A stretch of 64,000 nt of DNA, taken from contig NZ_JACHFL010000009.1 in assembly GCF_014201875.1 (NCBI RefSeq), positions 62,001 to 126,000 on the forward strand. Reading direction: 5' to 3'. The notes beneath the pieces were generated by a model, which was not told where the DNA came from, ran no database searches, and saw only the letters and a list, made by a program, of their open reading frames with translations. This document shows, piece by piece, positions 52,068-62,068 of the stretch (positions are counted from its first letter, which is position 1; the number at the start of each line of letters is the position of its first letter). The translations under genes were made by a program, and so were the position numbers. The stretch comes from Deinococcus humi. Lineage in GTDB: Bacteria > Deinococcota > Deinococci > Deinococcales > Deinococcaceae.

Positions 52068-52676
52068 TCAGGAATGGTTCCAGTTGTCGGGATCGTCCGA
52101 GTCGCCGGGCGAGAGGCCCAGCACGTCGCCGTCAGTGGAGCAGCCCAAGCCCAGCACTGTGCGGTTGGCGTAGGCGAAATAGGCCGTGACCTGATTGATC
52201 TCCAGAATCTCGCCGTCGCTGAAGCCCACCTCTCGCAGGCTCTCCACATCCGCCCCGGAGACGGCGGACGGGGTGAGGGTCAATTTCTCGGCGTAGCGCA
52301 GGGCCTGTCTCTGCCCCCCGCTCAGCGGGGCAGCGTCGGGATCGCGTGCCTCGACCGCCCGGCGAATGGCGTCCGCCCGCGCGTCGTCCCCGAGCAATCG
52401 TTTCAGCCCGGCGAAGTGGTGCTCAACACAGTATTCACAGCTGTTCAGCGAACTGACCCATACCCCCAGCGTTTCCAGCAACCACTTGGGGAGCGTGTTG
52501 CCGCTGTGGTGCAGCGCAGCCTTGTACAGCGCCATATGCCCCTCCATGCTGTGGGGCCGCAGCGAGTGCATCGCCATGATGTTGTCCACGTTGTTGCCCG
52601 GCCCCTTCACGCGGTCATACAGGACTTTCAGGCGGCCGGTGGCCTCCAGATAGGGAACGGTTTGGATCCAGGGCAT
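52068..52676 (-). CDS. Peroxidase-related carboxymuconolactone-decarboxylase/AhpD-like protein
   Basis: The protein has 202 residues. The AhpD-like core has the redox motif SLNSCEYCVEHHFAGLKRL (CxxC-x3-H, about 77-95) preceded by the helix WLLETLGVWVSS. Conserved C-terminal features are VTAYFAYANRTVLGLG and the Asp-rich end. Such proteins reduce peroxides or peroxiredoxin partners. It is divergent from the methyltransferase gene, 41 bp between starts. Confidence 0.88.
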   Translation of the reverse strand: MPWIQTVPYLEATGRLKVLYDRVKGPGNNVDNIMAMHSLRPHSMEGHMALYKAALHHSGNTLPKWLLETLGVWVSSLNSCEYCVEHHFAGLKRLLGDDARADAIRRAVEARDPDAAPLSGGQRQALRYAEKLTLTPSAVSGADVESLREVGFSDGEILEINQVTAYFAYANRTVLGLGCSTDGDVLGLSPGDSDDPDNWNHS

Positions 52677-52681
52677 GGGGC

Positions 52682-52687
52682 AGTGTA
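52682..52687 (-). promoter_or_regulatory. -10 hexamer TACACT
   Basis: It ends 5 nt before the ATG at 52676 of the AhpD-like gene. Confidence 0.5.
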
Positions 52688-52702
52688 GGCCGCCAGGAGG
52701 AC

Positions 52703-52708
52703 TAAGCT
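52703..52708 (+). promoter_or_regulatory. -10 hexamer TAAGCT
   Basis: It ends 9 nt before the ATG at 52718 of the methyltransferase gene. It lies 15 bp from the opposing -10 element of the AhpD-like gene, so the two promoters overlap. Confidence 0.45.
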
Positions 52709-52717
52709 ACACCCACC

Positions 52718-53527
52718 ATGAACCCCGACGAACGCACCGCGCAGAATGTCCGGCTGTTCGACACGCTCTCGGCCCACTACGACCGCATGGGCTTCCTGCC
52801 TCTGACGGCGCGGTACCTGGCCGGGCGGTTTGAGGCGCGCCCTGGTGAGACGCTGCTGGACGTGATGTGCGGCACCGGCACGCTGGCGCTGGCGCTGGCG
52901 GACGCGGTGGGAGCGGGCGGGCAGGTGGTGGGCGCGGACCTGTCGCCAGGGATGCTGGCCGTGGCACGGAACAGGGTGGTGGGAAAGACCAACCTCTCGT
53001 TCGTAGAGGCCGACGCGACGGCGCTGCCGTTGGTGGACATGACGTTCGACGGCGTAGCCTGCGCCTCGGGGCTGTTCTTCGTGCCGGACATGGAGGCGGC
53101 GCTGCGCGAGTGGCGGCGGGTGCTGCGTCCGGGCGGGCGGGTCGCCTTTTCCTCGTTCGGCAAGGGGCTGATGGGCGACCTGCCGGGGCGCTGGCGCACA
53201 GCCCTGGAAGGCGTGGGCTTCAATCCGGGCTTCCCGCCGCTGGGCCGCCTGCCCTCGCCGGATGCGGCGGCAGAGCTGCTGCGGGCGGCGGGCTTCGAGG
53301 AGGTCACGGTGGACCTTCGGGACTTGCCCTACCGGCTGCCCACGCCGCAACACCGCTGGGACGACATCGAGGCTGGCATGGAGGGGGCGCCGCTGGCCTC
53401 ATTGCCGCCTGAAATCCGTCGCCGGCTTCAGAGTGAGCATCTGGCCGAACTTGAGGCGCTATTTGCCGGAGAGGCGCTGACCGTCCCGGTTCCGGTGCTG
53501 GTGGCCTCCGGGGTGCGGGCCCGATAA
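52718..53527 (+). CDS. SAM-dependent methyltransferase (UbiE/MenG-like class I)
   Basis: The protein has 269 residues. The Rossmann motif I LLDVMCGTGTLALALADAVG (about 46-65), motif post-I VVGADLSPGMLAVAR, and FVEADATALPLVD are clear. YDRMGFLPLTARYLAGR at the N terminus and REWRRVLRPGGRVAFSSFG (about 129-147) fit the UbiE/COQ5 group. The substrate (a menaquinone precursor or another lipid) cannot be told. No neighbour clarifies its role. Confidence 0.85.
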   Translation: MNPDERTAQNVRLFDTLSAHYDRMGFLPLTARYLAGRFEARPGETLLDVMCGTGTLALALADAVGAGGQVVGADLSPGMLAVARNRVVGKTNLSFVEADATALPLVDMTFDGVACASGLFFVPDMEAALREWRRVLRPGGRVAFSSFGKGLMGDLPGRWRTALEGVGFNPGFPPLGRLPSPDAAAELLRAAGFEEVTVDLRDLPYRLPTPQHRWDDIEAGMEGAPLASLPPEIRRRLQSEHLAELEALFAGEALTVPVPVLVASGVRAR

Positions 53528-53571
53528 AGGGGTGGGAGACGGGCTGCACAGGTATTGGAGAAAATCGGGGA

Positions 53572-55149
<1,578 letters not shown>

Positions 55150-55274
55150 GTGGGACCTCGGGAGAAATAGGGAAAGGCAGTCATCCGGGCATGCTAGCGC
55201 CGGGACAATGCGGGCAACTCGGCACAATGGCTCAGTTTCCAAGGGGCCGCCGCGGATGCCAGACTGTAGCCGCC

Positions 55275-56186
55275 ATGCCCGCCCCGTCCCCCACGCTCAA
55301 TGACGGCTACGCCTACACCGAGCGCGTCGGTCCACGGGGCGCGGGCCTGACGGTACTGGCGTATCTGGCGGGGCGCTACGGTCATTCCAGCCCTGGGGAG
55401 TGGCAGGCGCGGCTGGAGCGCGGCGAAGTCGTGCTCGGAGGCGTCGCCGCCCAGGGTTCAGAGACCCTGCGGGCCGGTCAGACGCTGATCTGGAACCGCC
55501 CACCCTGGCCTGAAGACGCCGTGCCGCTGCATTTCGAGGTGCTGTATCAGGATGAGGCCGTGCTGGCCGTCTCCAAACCCTCCGGGCTCCCCACCGTTCC
55601 GGCAGGCGGTTTTCTGAATCACACGCTGCTGACCCTGGTCCGACAGCGGTGGCCGGAGGCGTCGCCGCTGCACCGGCTGGGACGCGGCACGTCCGGCCTG
55701 GTCCTGTTCTCGCAGACGGCAGCGGCGGGGGCGGCCCTGTCGCGGGACTGGCGCGAGGGACGGATTGAGAAGACCTACCGCGCCCTCGCCCAGGGCATAG
55801 CCCGGCAGGACGAGTCCGAAATCAGCACGCCCATTGGCCTGGTGCCGCATCCGAGACTGGGGGAGGTCTACGCGGCCAGCCCAGACGGTAAGGGGTCACG
55901 GTCCTTCGCGCGGGTGCTGGCGCGGCGGGACGGTCAGACCCTCTTTGAGGTGGACATCCACACGGGCCGTCCTCACCAGATTCGCATTCATCTGGCCGCC
56001 ATCGGGCATCCGCTGGTGGGCGATCCGTTGTACGGGGTGGGCGGGCTTCCGCTGGCCGATCTGCCAGGGCTGCCAGGGGACGGCGGCTACCTGCTGCACG
56101 CGCACCGGCTGGGGTTTGTCCATCCGAGCACCGCTCAGAAGATGACGCTTGAGGCCACAGTTCCCGCCGAACTGAACGCGGGTTAG
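55275..56186 (+). CDS. RluA-family pseudouridine synthase with variant catalytic motif
   Basis: The protein has 303 residues from the ATG at 55275. An S4-like N-terminal region ([20 protein letters not shown]) precedes the catalytic domain with [16 protein letters not shown] (about 96), the motif [14 protein letters not shown] (about 134) and the RNA-binding end [20 protein letters not shown] (about 233). The active-site Asp of HRLDxxTSG is Gly here. Either this belongs to a subgroup using HRLGxGTSG or it is inactive. Its TAG overlaps the opposing gene's stop by three bases. Confidence 0.82.
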   Translation: MPAPSPTLNDGYAYTERVGPRGAGLTVLAYLAGRYGHSSPGEWQARLERGEVVLGGVAAQGSETLRAGQTLIWNRPPWPEDAVPLHFEVLYQDEAVLAVSKPSGLPTVPAGGFLNHTLLTLVRQRWPEASPLHRLGRGTSGLVLFSQTAAAGAALSRDWREGRIEKTYRALAQGIARQDESEISTPIGLVPHPRLGEVYAASPDGKGSRSFARVLARRDGQTLFEVDIHTGRPHQIRIHLAAIGHPLVGDPLYGVGGLPLADLPGLPGDGGYLLHAHRLGFVHPSTAQKMTLEATVPAELNAG

Positions 56187-56914
56187 TCCAGGCCGCTTCT
56201 CCCCAGGCCACCCTTGAGGAGCAGTTTCTGAACGGTCTCGCCGCCGATCTTGCGCGCCTCGCCATACAGAACTGTGGTTGTATTCCAGCCTGGAGAGAAA
56301 GAAATATTGACGAACAGGTGATAACGCTTGTCCCGATCCTTGCAGGACAATTCACCTTTGGCCGTGGCGGCAACGCTGGAATAGACCGTCGTTTCTATGG
56401 TATTGAAATACTCCGGGAACAATTCAAAATCAATAGTGAAGAGAGAGGAGAACACTGATTCAGGCTTGGCGTCGGCTGCCGGAACCTCACGTGGAACGTA
56501 CAGCCAGAGCTTTGCAGCCATGGCATCCGGCGCACTGATAACCAGTGTGTCCACCGAGCAATCACCCTCCCCGTAGCCGTTGAACTTCTGGATCAGTTGT
56601 TTCAAGGTTGTTTGCTCTTCCTTAGGCGGGTGCGCGGACAATGTGATGTCATACTTCCCACTGCCGTCAATCGTTCCGATGACCGTATTCCGGTTCACGT
56701 CCATGAACACAGGACGGGGGGTAGGGATGGACCAGTCTTCAGTTCTGCCCTGAAGTTTCGGCGTCAGCCCCAGCGGTCCGCTCGTCGGAGGCTTTGCCAA
56801 CGCGTTGGTGAAATCGGCGTCAGTGACAGGCAATTTTGGCGCAATTTGAAGACAAAGCGCTTGGCTACCCGACAGAATCAGGACCAGGGCAGCGAACAGG
56901 GAGGAACGGAACAT
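56183..56914 (-). CDS. Secreted protein of unknown function, low-GC
   Basis: The protein has 243 residues from the ATG at 56914, 6 nt after a TGTAAT hexamer (56921-56926). The signal peptide is [20 protein letters not shown]. The mature part has four scattered cysteines (ALCLQ, GDCSV, SCKDR) and YLF/FNIS-type beta strands. Composition is clearly less GC-rich than flanking genes, with many AAA/AAT/GTT codons, suggesting recent acquisition. The long open frame upstream to 57253 is not coding. No family recognised. Confidence 0.65.
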   Translation of the reverse strand: MFRSSLFAALVLILSGSQALCLQIAPKLPVTDADFTNALAKPPTSGPLGLTPKLQGRTEDWSIPTPRPVFMDVNRNTVIGTIDGSGKYDITLSAHPPKEEQTTLKQLIQKFNGYGEGDCSVDTLVISAPDAMAAKLWLYVPREVPAADAKPESVFSSLFTIDFELFPEYFNTIETTVYSSVAATAKGELSCKDRDKRYHLFVNISFSPGWNTTTVLYGEARKIGGETVQKLLLKGGLGRSGLD

Positions 56915-56973
56915 AGCCCAATTACAGCACGGTAATTTTTGGCTGTTGCCGCAAATCTTCCTCTGCCCCTCCC

Positions 56974-58020
56974 TTACCGCTGCGTGTTGACCGTGTACGT
57001 CCCATCTGCGTTGCCCGTGAAGGTCACCGTACCGTTCTGATCGGTGCGGTAGATGCGGACGCCATTTTGCTTGTACAGGTCCAGGGCCGTCTTCGTGGGG
57101 TGGCCGTAGTTGTTCTCGCCCACGCTGATGACCACGTTCTGCGGGCGCACCACGGCCAGCCACGCCGGATTGTCGCCATTGGCCGCGCCGTGATGAATGC
57201 TCTTGTACACCTGGAAGGGGCCGGCGATCTCGGCACGGTCCTGTTCCAACCACGCCGCCGTTTCCTTGCGTTCGCTGTCGCCCGTCATCAGGGCGCGGAA
57301 GTCGCCAAATTGCAGGGCCACGCCCACACTGTTGTCGTTCTGATCGCTCCCCATATTGGGCGGCGGTGCGATCACCTGCACCTTGACGCTGCCCAGGTTG
57401 ATGATCTGGTTGCTGGCCTTTCTGAACGTGGTCTTCTGGGCCTGCAGGGCGGACACCAGCCGTTCCCAGGTCTTGGTGCTGCCGCCCAGCCCGTTGTTGA
57501 TGAACAGCGTCGGTTTGGCCGAGGCCGCCGTGACCAATCCGGCGATATGGTCCGCGTCTGCATGGGTTGCCACCATCACATCGATCTTGTCGATGCCGTA
57601 GGTCTTCATCTGCTGTTCCATCAGCACGGTGCTGCGCCCACCGTCGATCAGCATGGTCTTGCCCTCGGGACTGCGGACCAGCACGGCGTCGCCCTGACCC
57701 ACATCCAGAAAACGCACGGTGACCTGGCCCTCGGGGGCCGTCTCTGCACTGGCCTTTTCCTTGCCCTTGCCGGTCATGCCGTTGCAGGCCGCCAGCGAGA
57801 CGGTCAGCGCCAGCACGACCAGGCCCGCGATATCCGCCGGGCTGGGGCCACGCCGGCGCCCGGCGCGGGAGGGCTTACGGGCGGCAGGCTTGCGGCTCTG
57901 AGGGCCCGGCTTTCTGCTCGCCGCTTTCTTCGCGGTCGCTTTTTTCTCAGGCCGCTTTTTTTCTGCTTTTTCCGGCGCCTTTTTCCCGGCTGCTTTCTTC
58001 CCTGAACCTTTCTCGCTCAT
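56974..58020 (-). CDS. ComEC-like metallo-beta-lactamase protein with Lys-rich N-terminal tail
   Basis: The protein has 348 residues. The first about 60 are very Lys/Ala/Arg/Pro-rich (KKRPEKKATAKKAASRKPGP). One hydrophobic helix follows (ADIAGLVVLALTVSLAACNG, about 62-81), ending in a lipobox-like LAAC. The exterior domain is ComEC/Rec2-type MBL: VRFLDVGQGDAVLVRSPEG (about 100-118), MLIDGG, THADADH, LMTGDS and HHGAANGDN. ComEC's homologous domain is thought to degrade the non-imported DNA strand. The ATG overlaps the upstream DUF3006 gene stop (ATGA). Confidence 0.85.
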   Translation of the reverse strand: MSEKGSGKKAAGKKAPEKAEKKRPEKKATAKKAASRKPGPQSRKPAARKPSRAGRRRGPSPADIAGLVVLALTVSLAACNGMTGKGKEKASAETAPEGQVTVRFLDVGQGDAVLVRSPEGKTMLIDGGRSTVLMEQQMKTYGIDKIDVMVATHADADHIAGLVTAASAKPTLFINNGLGGSTKTWERLVSALQAQKTTFRKASNQIINLGSVKVQVIAPPPNMGSDQNDNSVGVALQFGDFRALMTGDSERKETAAWLEQDRAEIAGPFQVYKSIHHGAANGDNPAWLAVVRPQNVVISVGENNYGHPTKTALDLYKQNGVRIYRTDQNGTVTFTGNADGTYTVNTQR

Positions 58021-58388
58021 ACCGTGATCTCTCCGTCCTCGTCCTGCACCTCAGATTCAGCGCTGTTGAGGGCGTCCAGCTGTGCCTGCGCGGTCTCGTG
58101 ACGCTCCATGGTCTCGGCGAGCAGAAGGCGAACCGTCACGCCGTCGGGCCCGTCGTGCACACCCAGCAGATCACCCTCGCGCAGACCTTCCGGCAGCATC
58201 CGCAGCGGCAGATCGAACGTCATGCCGTCCCCCCGTTCCAGCCGGGCCAGCGGCCCCTGCGGGCTGTCTTCGATGCCGTCTACGGTCCAGTGTTCGGGGG
58301 GCTGACCTTCTCCCGTCTGGCCTTCCGCCACCGGAAGCTCCGCGACGTGCTCGGGCAGGGCGTGAGGGTGATGCGCCTCTTTCTTCAC
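58017..58388 (-). CDS. DUF3006-family protein
   Basis: The protein has 123 residues from the GTG at 58388, 6 nt after a TACGCT hexamer; the GTG at 58394 would directly abut that hexamer. The DUF3006 core is WTVDGIEDSPQGPLARLERG (about 35-54) and LPLRMLPEGLREGDLLGV. A His/Glu-rich N terminus and an acidic C terminus flank it. DUF3006 genes often neighbour ComEC-like MBL genes, as here (ATGA overlap), so a shared role in DNA uptake or surface DNA processing is plausible. Confidence 0.75.
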   Translation of the reverse strand: MKKEAHHPHALPEHVAELPVAEGQTGEGQPPEHWTVDGIEDSPQGPLARLERGDGMTFDLPLRMLPEGLREGDLLGVHDGPDGVTVRLLLAETMERHETAQAQLDALNSAESEVQDEDGEITV

Positions 58389-58394
58389 CCCCAC

Positions 58395-58400
58395 AGCGTA
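58395..58400 (-). promoter_or_regulatory. -10 hexamer TACGCT
   Basis: It ends 6 nt before the GTG at 58388 of the DUF3006 gene. Confidence 0.5.
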
Positions 58401-58439
58401 GCGCTCCGCCCACGCATAAACCTGACCGCCCAGCCGACG

Positions 58440-58463
58440 GGGCTAGGTGATCTGGCCTAGCCC
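58440..58463. repeat. Inverted repeat GGGCTAGG-N8-CCTAGCCC
   Basis: A perfect 8-bp dyad lies between the divergent DUF3006 and tldD genes. It could be an operator; there is no T-run, so a terminator is less likely. Confidence 0.45.
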
Positions 58464-58558
58464 ACCCTTCCCCTTACATTTCCGCTTCACTTTCTTCCGG
58501 GTTGGCGCCAAAGTAGAAGGGTTCAGTCGCCAATCCACATTCCACTCCAGGAGAATTC

Positions 58559-59998
58559 ATGACCGCACCGTCATTGACCACCCCCCAGCTTCTCGACTCC
58601 CATCTGGCCGCCGAGGTGCTGACCCTGGCCCGCGCGGGTGGGGCCGACTTTTCCGAACTGTTTGTCGAAGACACCGTGAACACAACGTTGCGCCTGCACC
58701 AGGGCGAGGTCAAGGACGCCGGGGGCGGCAATCTGTTCGGCGCGGGCGTGCGGCTGCTGTACGGCACGCGGGTGGTCTACGCCTACACCAACGACGTGAC
58801 GGCAAGCGGGCTGCGTGAACTGGCCGATTCAGTCTCACGCGCCGGGTTGGGGCAAGGCAGGGCGGATTCGGGAGAGGTGGGCCGGGACGGCGCAGGCGGC
58901 CTAGATTTTCGCAAGGTAGAGGTCAAACCGCTGTACGTGGCCCGCGAACATCCCCTGGGGGTTCAGCGCCGCGAGAAACTGGCCCTGATGCGCCGGGCGC
59001 ACGGCGCGGCCGCGGGCGTGGGTGACGTCAAGACAGTAGACGTGACCTACCTGGACCGTGTCCAGCGCGTGCTGATCGCCAATTCCGACGGACTGTGGGC
59101 CGAGGACGAGCGGGTCTGGAGCCGCCTGGTGGTGAACGCGATTGCCCAGGACGGCACCTTCCGCGAAAACGGATATTACGGCCCCGGTGCGGGTCAGGGC
59201 CTGGAATTCTTTGAGACGGTCACGCCCGAGAGCATTGGCGCGGAGGCGGCCAGGATCGCCAACGCCATGCTGCGGGCCACCTATGCCCCTGCTGGAAAGC
59301 TGCCGGTGGTGATCGGCAACGAGTTCGGCGGCGTGATCTTCCACGAGGCCTGCGGCCACAGCCTGGAAACGACGGGGGTGGAGAAGAATGCCAGTGTCTT
59401 TGCCGGGCAGATGGGCCAGCCCATCGCCCACGAATCGGTCACGGCCATTGACGACGGCACCATCGGCGGCTCCTGGGGCATGGTGAACGTGGATGACGAG
59501 GGCATGCCGTCCCAACGCACGGTTCTGATCGACAAGGGGGTGCTGAAGTCGTTCATTGTCGATAAGGTTGGTGCGCTGAAAACCGGCTATGCCCGCACCG
59601 GCAGCGGGCGGCGGCAGGATTACACCTTCGCCCCGGCCAGCCGCATGCGGAGCACCTTTATCGACAACGGCGAGGCCACCCCCGATGAGCTGATCCGACA
59701 GGTGACGCACGGCATCTACGCCCGCACGATGGGCGGCGGCAGCGTCACGCCCGGCACCGGCGACTACAACTTCGCGGTGAACGAGGCCTACATGATCCGT
59801 GACGGCGAGGTGGCCGAGCCGATTAAGGGAGCCTCGCTGGTGGGCAACGGCGCACAGGATCTGAAGAACATTGTCGGCGTGGCGAACGATCTGTCGCTGG
59901 GCCAGGGCATGTGTGGCAGCATCTCGGGCAGCATTCCCACCGACGTGGGCCAGCCGCACATCCTGATCAGCGAGATTACCGTGGGAGGCCGCGCATGA
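58559..59998 (+). CDS. tldD: Metalloprotease TldD
   Basis: The protein has 479 residues. TldD is the catalytic subunit of the TldD/TldE heterodimer that degrades unfolded peptides and, in some species, matures modified peptides. The zinc motif HEACGHSLE (HExxxH, about 262-270) is intact, as are YGTRVVYAYTND (about 66) and the C-terminal GTGDYNFAVNEAYMI (about 398). The ATG at 58559 has AGGAG with 6 nt spacing. Its stop overlaps the tldE start (ATGA). No candidate modified-peptide precursor is seen nearby. Confidence 0.94.
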   Translation: MTAPSLTTPQLLDSHLAAEVLTLARAGGADFSELFVEDTVNTTLRLHQGEVKDAGGGNLFGAGVRLLYGTRVVYAYTNDVTASGLRELADSVSRAGLGQGRADSGEVGRDGAGGLDFRKVEVKPLYVAREHPLGVQRREKLALMRRAHGAAAGVGDVKTVDVTYLDRVQRVLIANSDGLWAEDERVWSRLVVNAIAQDGTFRENGYYGPGAGQGLEFFETVTPESIGAEAARIANAMLRATYAPAGKLPVVIGNEFGGVIFHEACGHSLETTGVEKNASVFAGQMGQPIAHESVTAIDDGTIGGSWGMVNVDDEGMPSQRTVLIDKGVLKSFIVDKVGALKTGYARTGSGRRQDYTFAPASRMRSTFIDNGEATPDELIRQVTHGIYARTMGGGSVTPGTGDYNFAVNEAYMIRDGEVAEPIKGASLVGNGAQDLKNIVGVANDLSLGQGMCGSISGSIPTDVGQPHILISEITVGGRA

Positions 59999-61362
59999 CC
60001 CGAATGGAACTGGGAAGCACCGAGCAACTGAGCATTGAGGCCGCCCGCACCTACCTGCTGGAACGTGCCGGGGAACGGGGCGTGGCCCTGGAAGTCTTTG
60101 CCCAGCGCCAGAGCAGCACCAGCGTCCAGGCCTTCGGCGGCGAGGTCAGTCAGTTCAAGCTGGCCAACCGTCAGGGGGTCGGCCTGCGCGCCCTGGTGGG
60201 TGGGGCGTGGGGTTACAGCTTCAGCGAGAACCTCTCACCCGCAGCGCTCGACCGCGCGCTGGACAGCGCCGTGGAAAATGCTCAGCTGGTCCATCCTGAA
60301 CGCGGCGCGGCGCTGGTGGCCTGGGGTGAGCCACCTGCGCTGGACCTGTACGGCGAGGGCCTGAGCGGCGTGAGTGTGGAGCAGAAAGTGGGGGTGGCTC
60401 TGGCGCTGGAATCGGCGGCGAAGGAAGCCGATCCGCGCGTGACCACCATTCCCTACGGCGGCTACCAGGACGGCGACATTCACGCCCTGATCGCCAACAC
60501 CGAGGGGCTGGAGCGCACAGACGCGCAGCTGTATGCCATGCAGTACGTCTACCCACTGGTCAGTGAGGACGGGCAGACCAAGATGAGCGGCGACTGGCAG
60601 TTCACCCGCGAATTCACTGAACTCGATCCCACCCGCACCGCGCTCAGCGCGGTGGAAAAGGCCACCCGGCTGCTGGGGGCCAGGCCCGCGCCCAGCGGGA
60701 CCTTCCCCGCTGTCTTTAGCGGTGAGTGCCTGGCCGAGGTGCTGATGCTGTTCTCGCCGATCTTCAGTGGGCGCATGGTCGAGGAGGGCAAATCGCCGCT
60801 GGCGGGCCGCCTGGGCGAAACCATCGCCAGCCCACTGGTCACGCTGGTGGACGACGCCACCCTGCCGCGCGGCCTGAGTTCACGCGCCTTCGACGCCGAG
60901 GGCTGCCCCAGCGCCCCGCTGACCCTGGTGGACGGCGGACGCCTGAGCGCCTTCATGCACAATCAGGACACCGCGGCCCGCGCTGGCACCGTCAGCACCG
61001 GCCACGCCAGCCGCCACGGCTACCAGGGCACCGTGAGCGTCGGCCCCAGCAACCTGATGCTGCTGGCCGGAAACACGCCCGCCGCAGGGTTGACCGGCGG
61101 CCTGACTGGGGTGCGCGTCACGGGTGTATCGGGCGGTCACGCGGGCGCCAACCCCATTACCGGCGATTTCAGTCTGGAGGCGGAGGGCTTCTGGTTCGAG
61201 AACGGTGCCGAGCAGCACCCGCTGGAAGTGTTCACCGTGGCGGGGAACTTCCTGGAACTGCTGGCAGGCATCGAGGCCGTCGGCGACGAGATTGAGTGGT
61301 CCAACTATTCTGCCGGGGCACCCGCCGTGCGCGTGGGGGCGCTGGGCATCGGCGGCAGCTGA
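59995..61362 (+). CDS. tldE: Metalloprotease accessory subunit TldE/PmbA
   Basis: The protein has 455 residues from the ATG at 59995, coupled to tldD by ATGA. It is homologous to TldD but lacks HExxxH, as expected for TldE. Typical segments are LANRQGVGLRALVGGAWGYS (about 55), LALESAAKEADPRV, and the C-terminal GANPITGDFSLEAEGFWFEN followed by GAEQHPL (about 382-408). It forms a complex with TldD in the cytoplasm. Its stop lies one base from the stop of the convergent DUF1684 gene. Confidence 0.92.
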   Translation: MTRMELGSTEQLSIEAARTYLLERAGERGVALEVFAQRQSSTSVQAFGGEVSQFKLANRQGVGLRALVGGAWGYSFSENLSPAALDRALDSAVENAQLVHPERGAALVAWGEPPALDLYGEGLSGVSVEQKVGVALALESAAKEADPRVTTIPYGGYQDGDIHALIANTEGLERTDAQLYAMQYVYPLVSEDGQTKMSGDWQFTREFTELDPTRTALSAVEKATRLLGARPAPSGTFPAVFSGECLAEVLMLFSPIFSGRMVEEGKSPLAGRLGETIASPLVTLVDDATLPRGLSSRAFDAEGCPSAPLTLVDGGRLSAFMHNQDTAARAGTVSTGHASRHGYQGTVSVGPSNLMLLAGNTPAAGLTGGLTGVRVTGVSGGHAGANPITGDFSLEAEGFWFENGAEQHPLEVFTVAGNFLELLAGIEAVGDEIEWSNYSAGAPAVRVGALGIGGS

Positions 61363-61363
61363 G

Positions 61364-61984
61364 TCAGAAGGCCCGTTCGCCTGCCCGCACCGGGCCGCTC
61401 AGCACGTTTTGTGGCGGCGCGAGCGGGCAGCTCCAGCGCGGGTCGTAAAAGCAGGACGGGTGGAAGGCGAAATTGAAGTCCAGCACCAGTTCGCCGGACG
61501 CCGTACGGCCCAGATCCGCGCTCTTGGCGGTGTCCAGCAGGTAGCGCCCGCCGCCATAACTCTGCCCACCGCTGGTGGCATCCCGGAACGGCAGGAATAC
61601 GCCGCCACCGTACACGTCGATCCAGTACACGTCGAGCGTCCCTATCGGCAGCACCACGCTCCCGAAGCGGACCAGGGGCATGGCCTGTCCGGTGGAGGAC
61701 GCGACCGTCAGGCGTTCCTGCGGTACGGCAACGTCCACCCGTGCGGTGAACGCCAGCGCCGGCTCGTACGGCCAGCACGGCAGTTGCGTGAATGATGCTC
61801 GTGCCGCCGCGTCCAGCGGGGACTGGGCATGGTGTTTGAACAGCGCGTTGCGCCCCGTCTGCCAATGTTGATGGGCCGCCCCCGGGTCACGTGGCAACTC
61901 GTCCCGGACACGGGCGTACAGCGCGCTGGCCTCACGCCGCCAGTCAAGGAGATCGAGCCAGGCCTTGGATGCGTCGGAAGACAT
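61364..61984 (-). CDS. DUF1684-family protein
   Basis: The protein has 206 residues. The family core is present: PFRDATSGGQSYGGGRYLLD (about 132-151), LDFNFAFHPSCFYDPRWSCP (about 168-187) and LAPPQN. The N-terminal helix (KAWLDLLDWRREASALYARV) and W-Y residues also fit. The function of DUF1684 is unknown to me. It is divergent from mqnE, with 84 bp between starts and both -10 elements in between. Confidence 0.88.
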   Translation of the reverse strand: MSSDASKAWLDLLDWRREASALYARVRDELPRDPGAAHQHWQTGRNALFKHHAQSPLDAAARASFTQLPCWPYEPALAFTARVDVAVPQERLTVASSTGQAMPLVRFGSVVLPIGTLDVYWIDVYGGGVFLPFRDATSGGQSYGGGRYLLDTAKSADLGRTASGELVLDFNFAFHPSCFYDPRWSCPLAPPQNVLSGPVRAGERAF

Positions 61985-61990
61985 GCCGAT

Positions 61991-61996
61991 ATCCTA
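61991..61996 (-). promoter_or_regulatory. -10 hexamer TAGGAT
   Basis: It ends 6 nt before the ATG at 61984 of the DUF1684 gene. Confidence 0.55.
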
Positions 61997-62055
61997 CGCG
62001 CTCTTGATGGCCCTCTGACCGGGCAAAAGGGACACTTTCGGGCTGGCCCTGGGCG

Positions 62056-62061
62056 TATCCT
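62056..62061 (+). promoter_or_regulatory. -10 hexamer TATCCT
   Basis: It ends 7 nt before the ATG at 62069 of mqnE. Confidence 0.55.
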
Positions 62062-62068
62062 CACCTCT

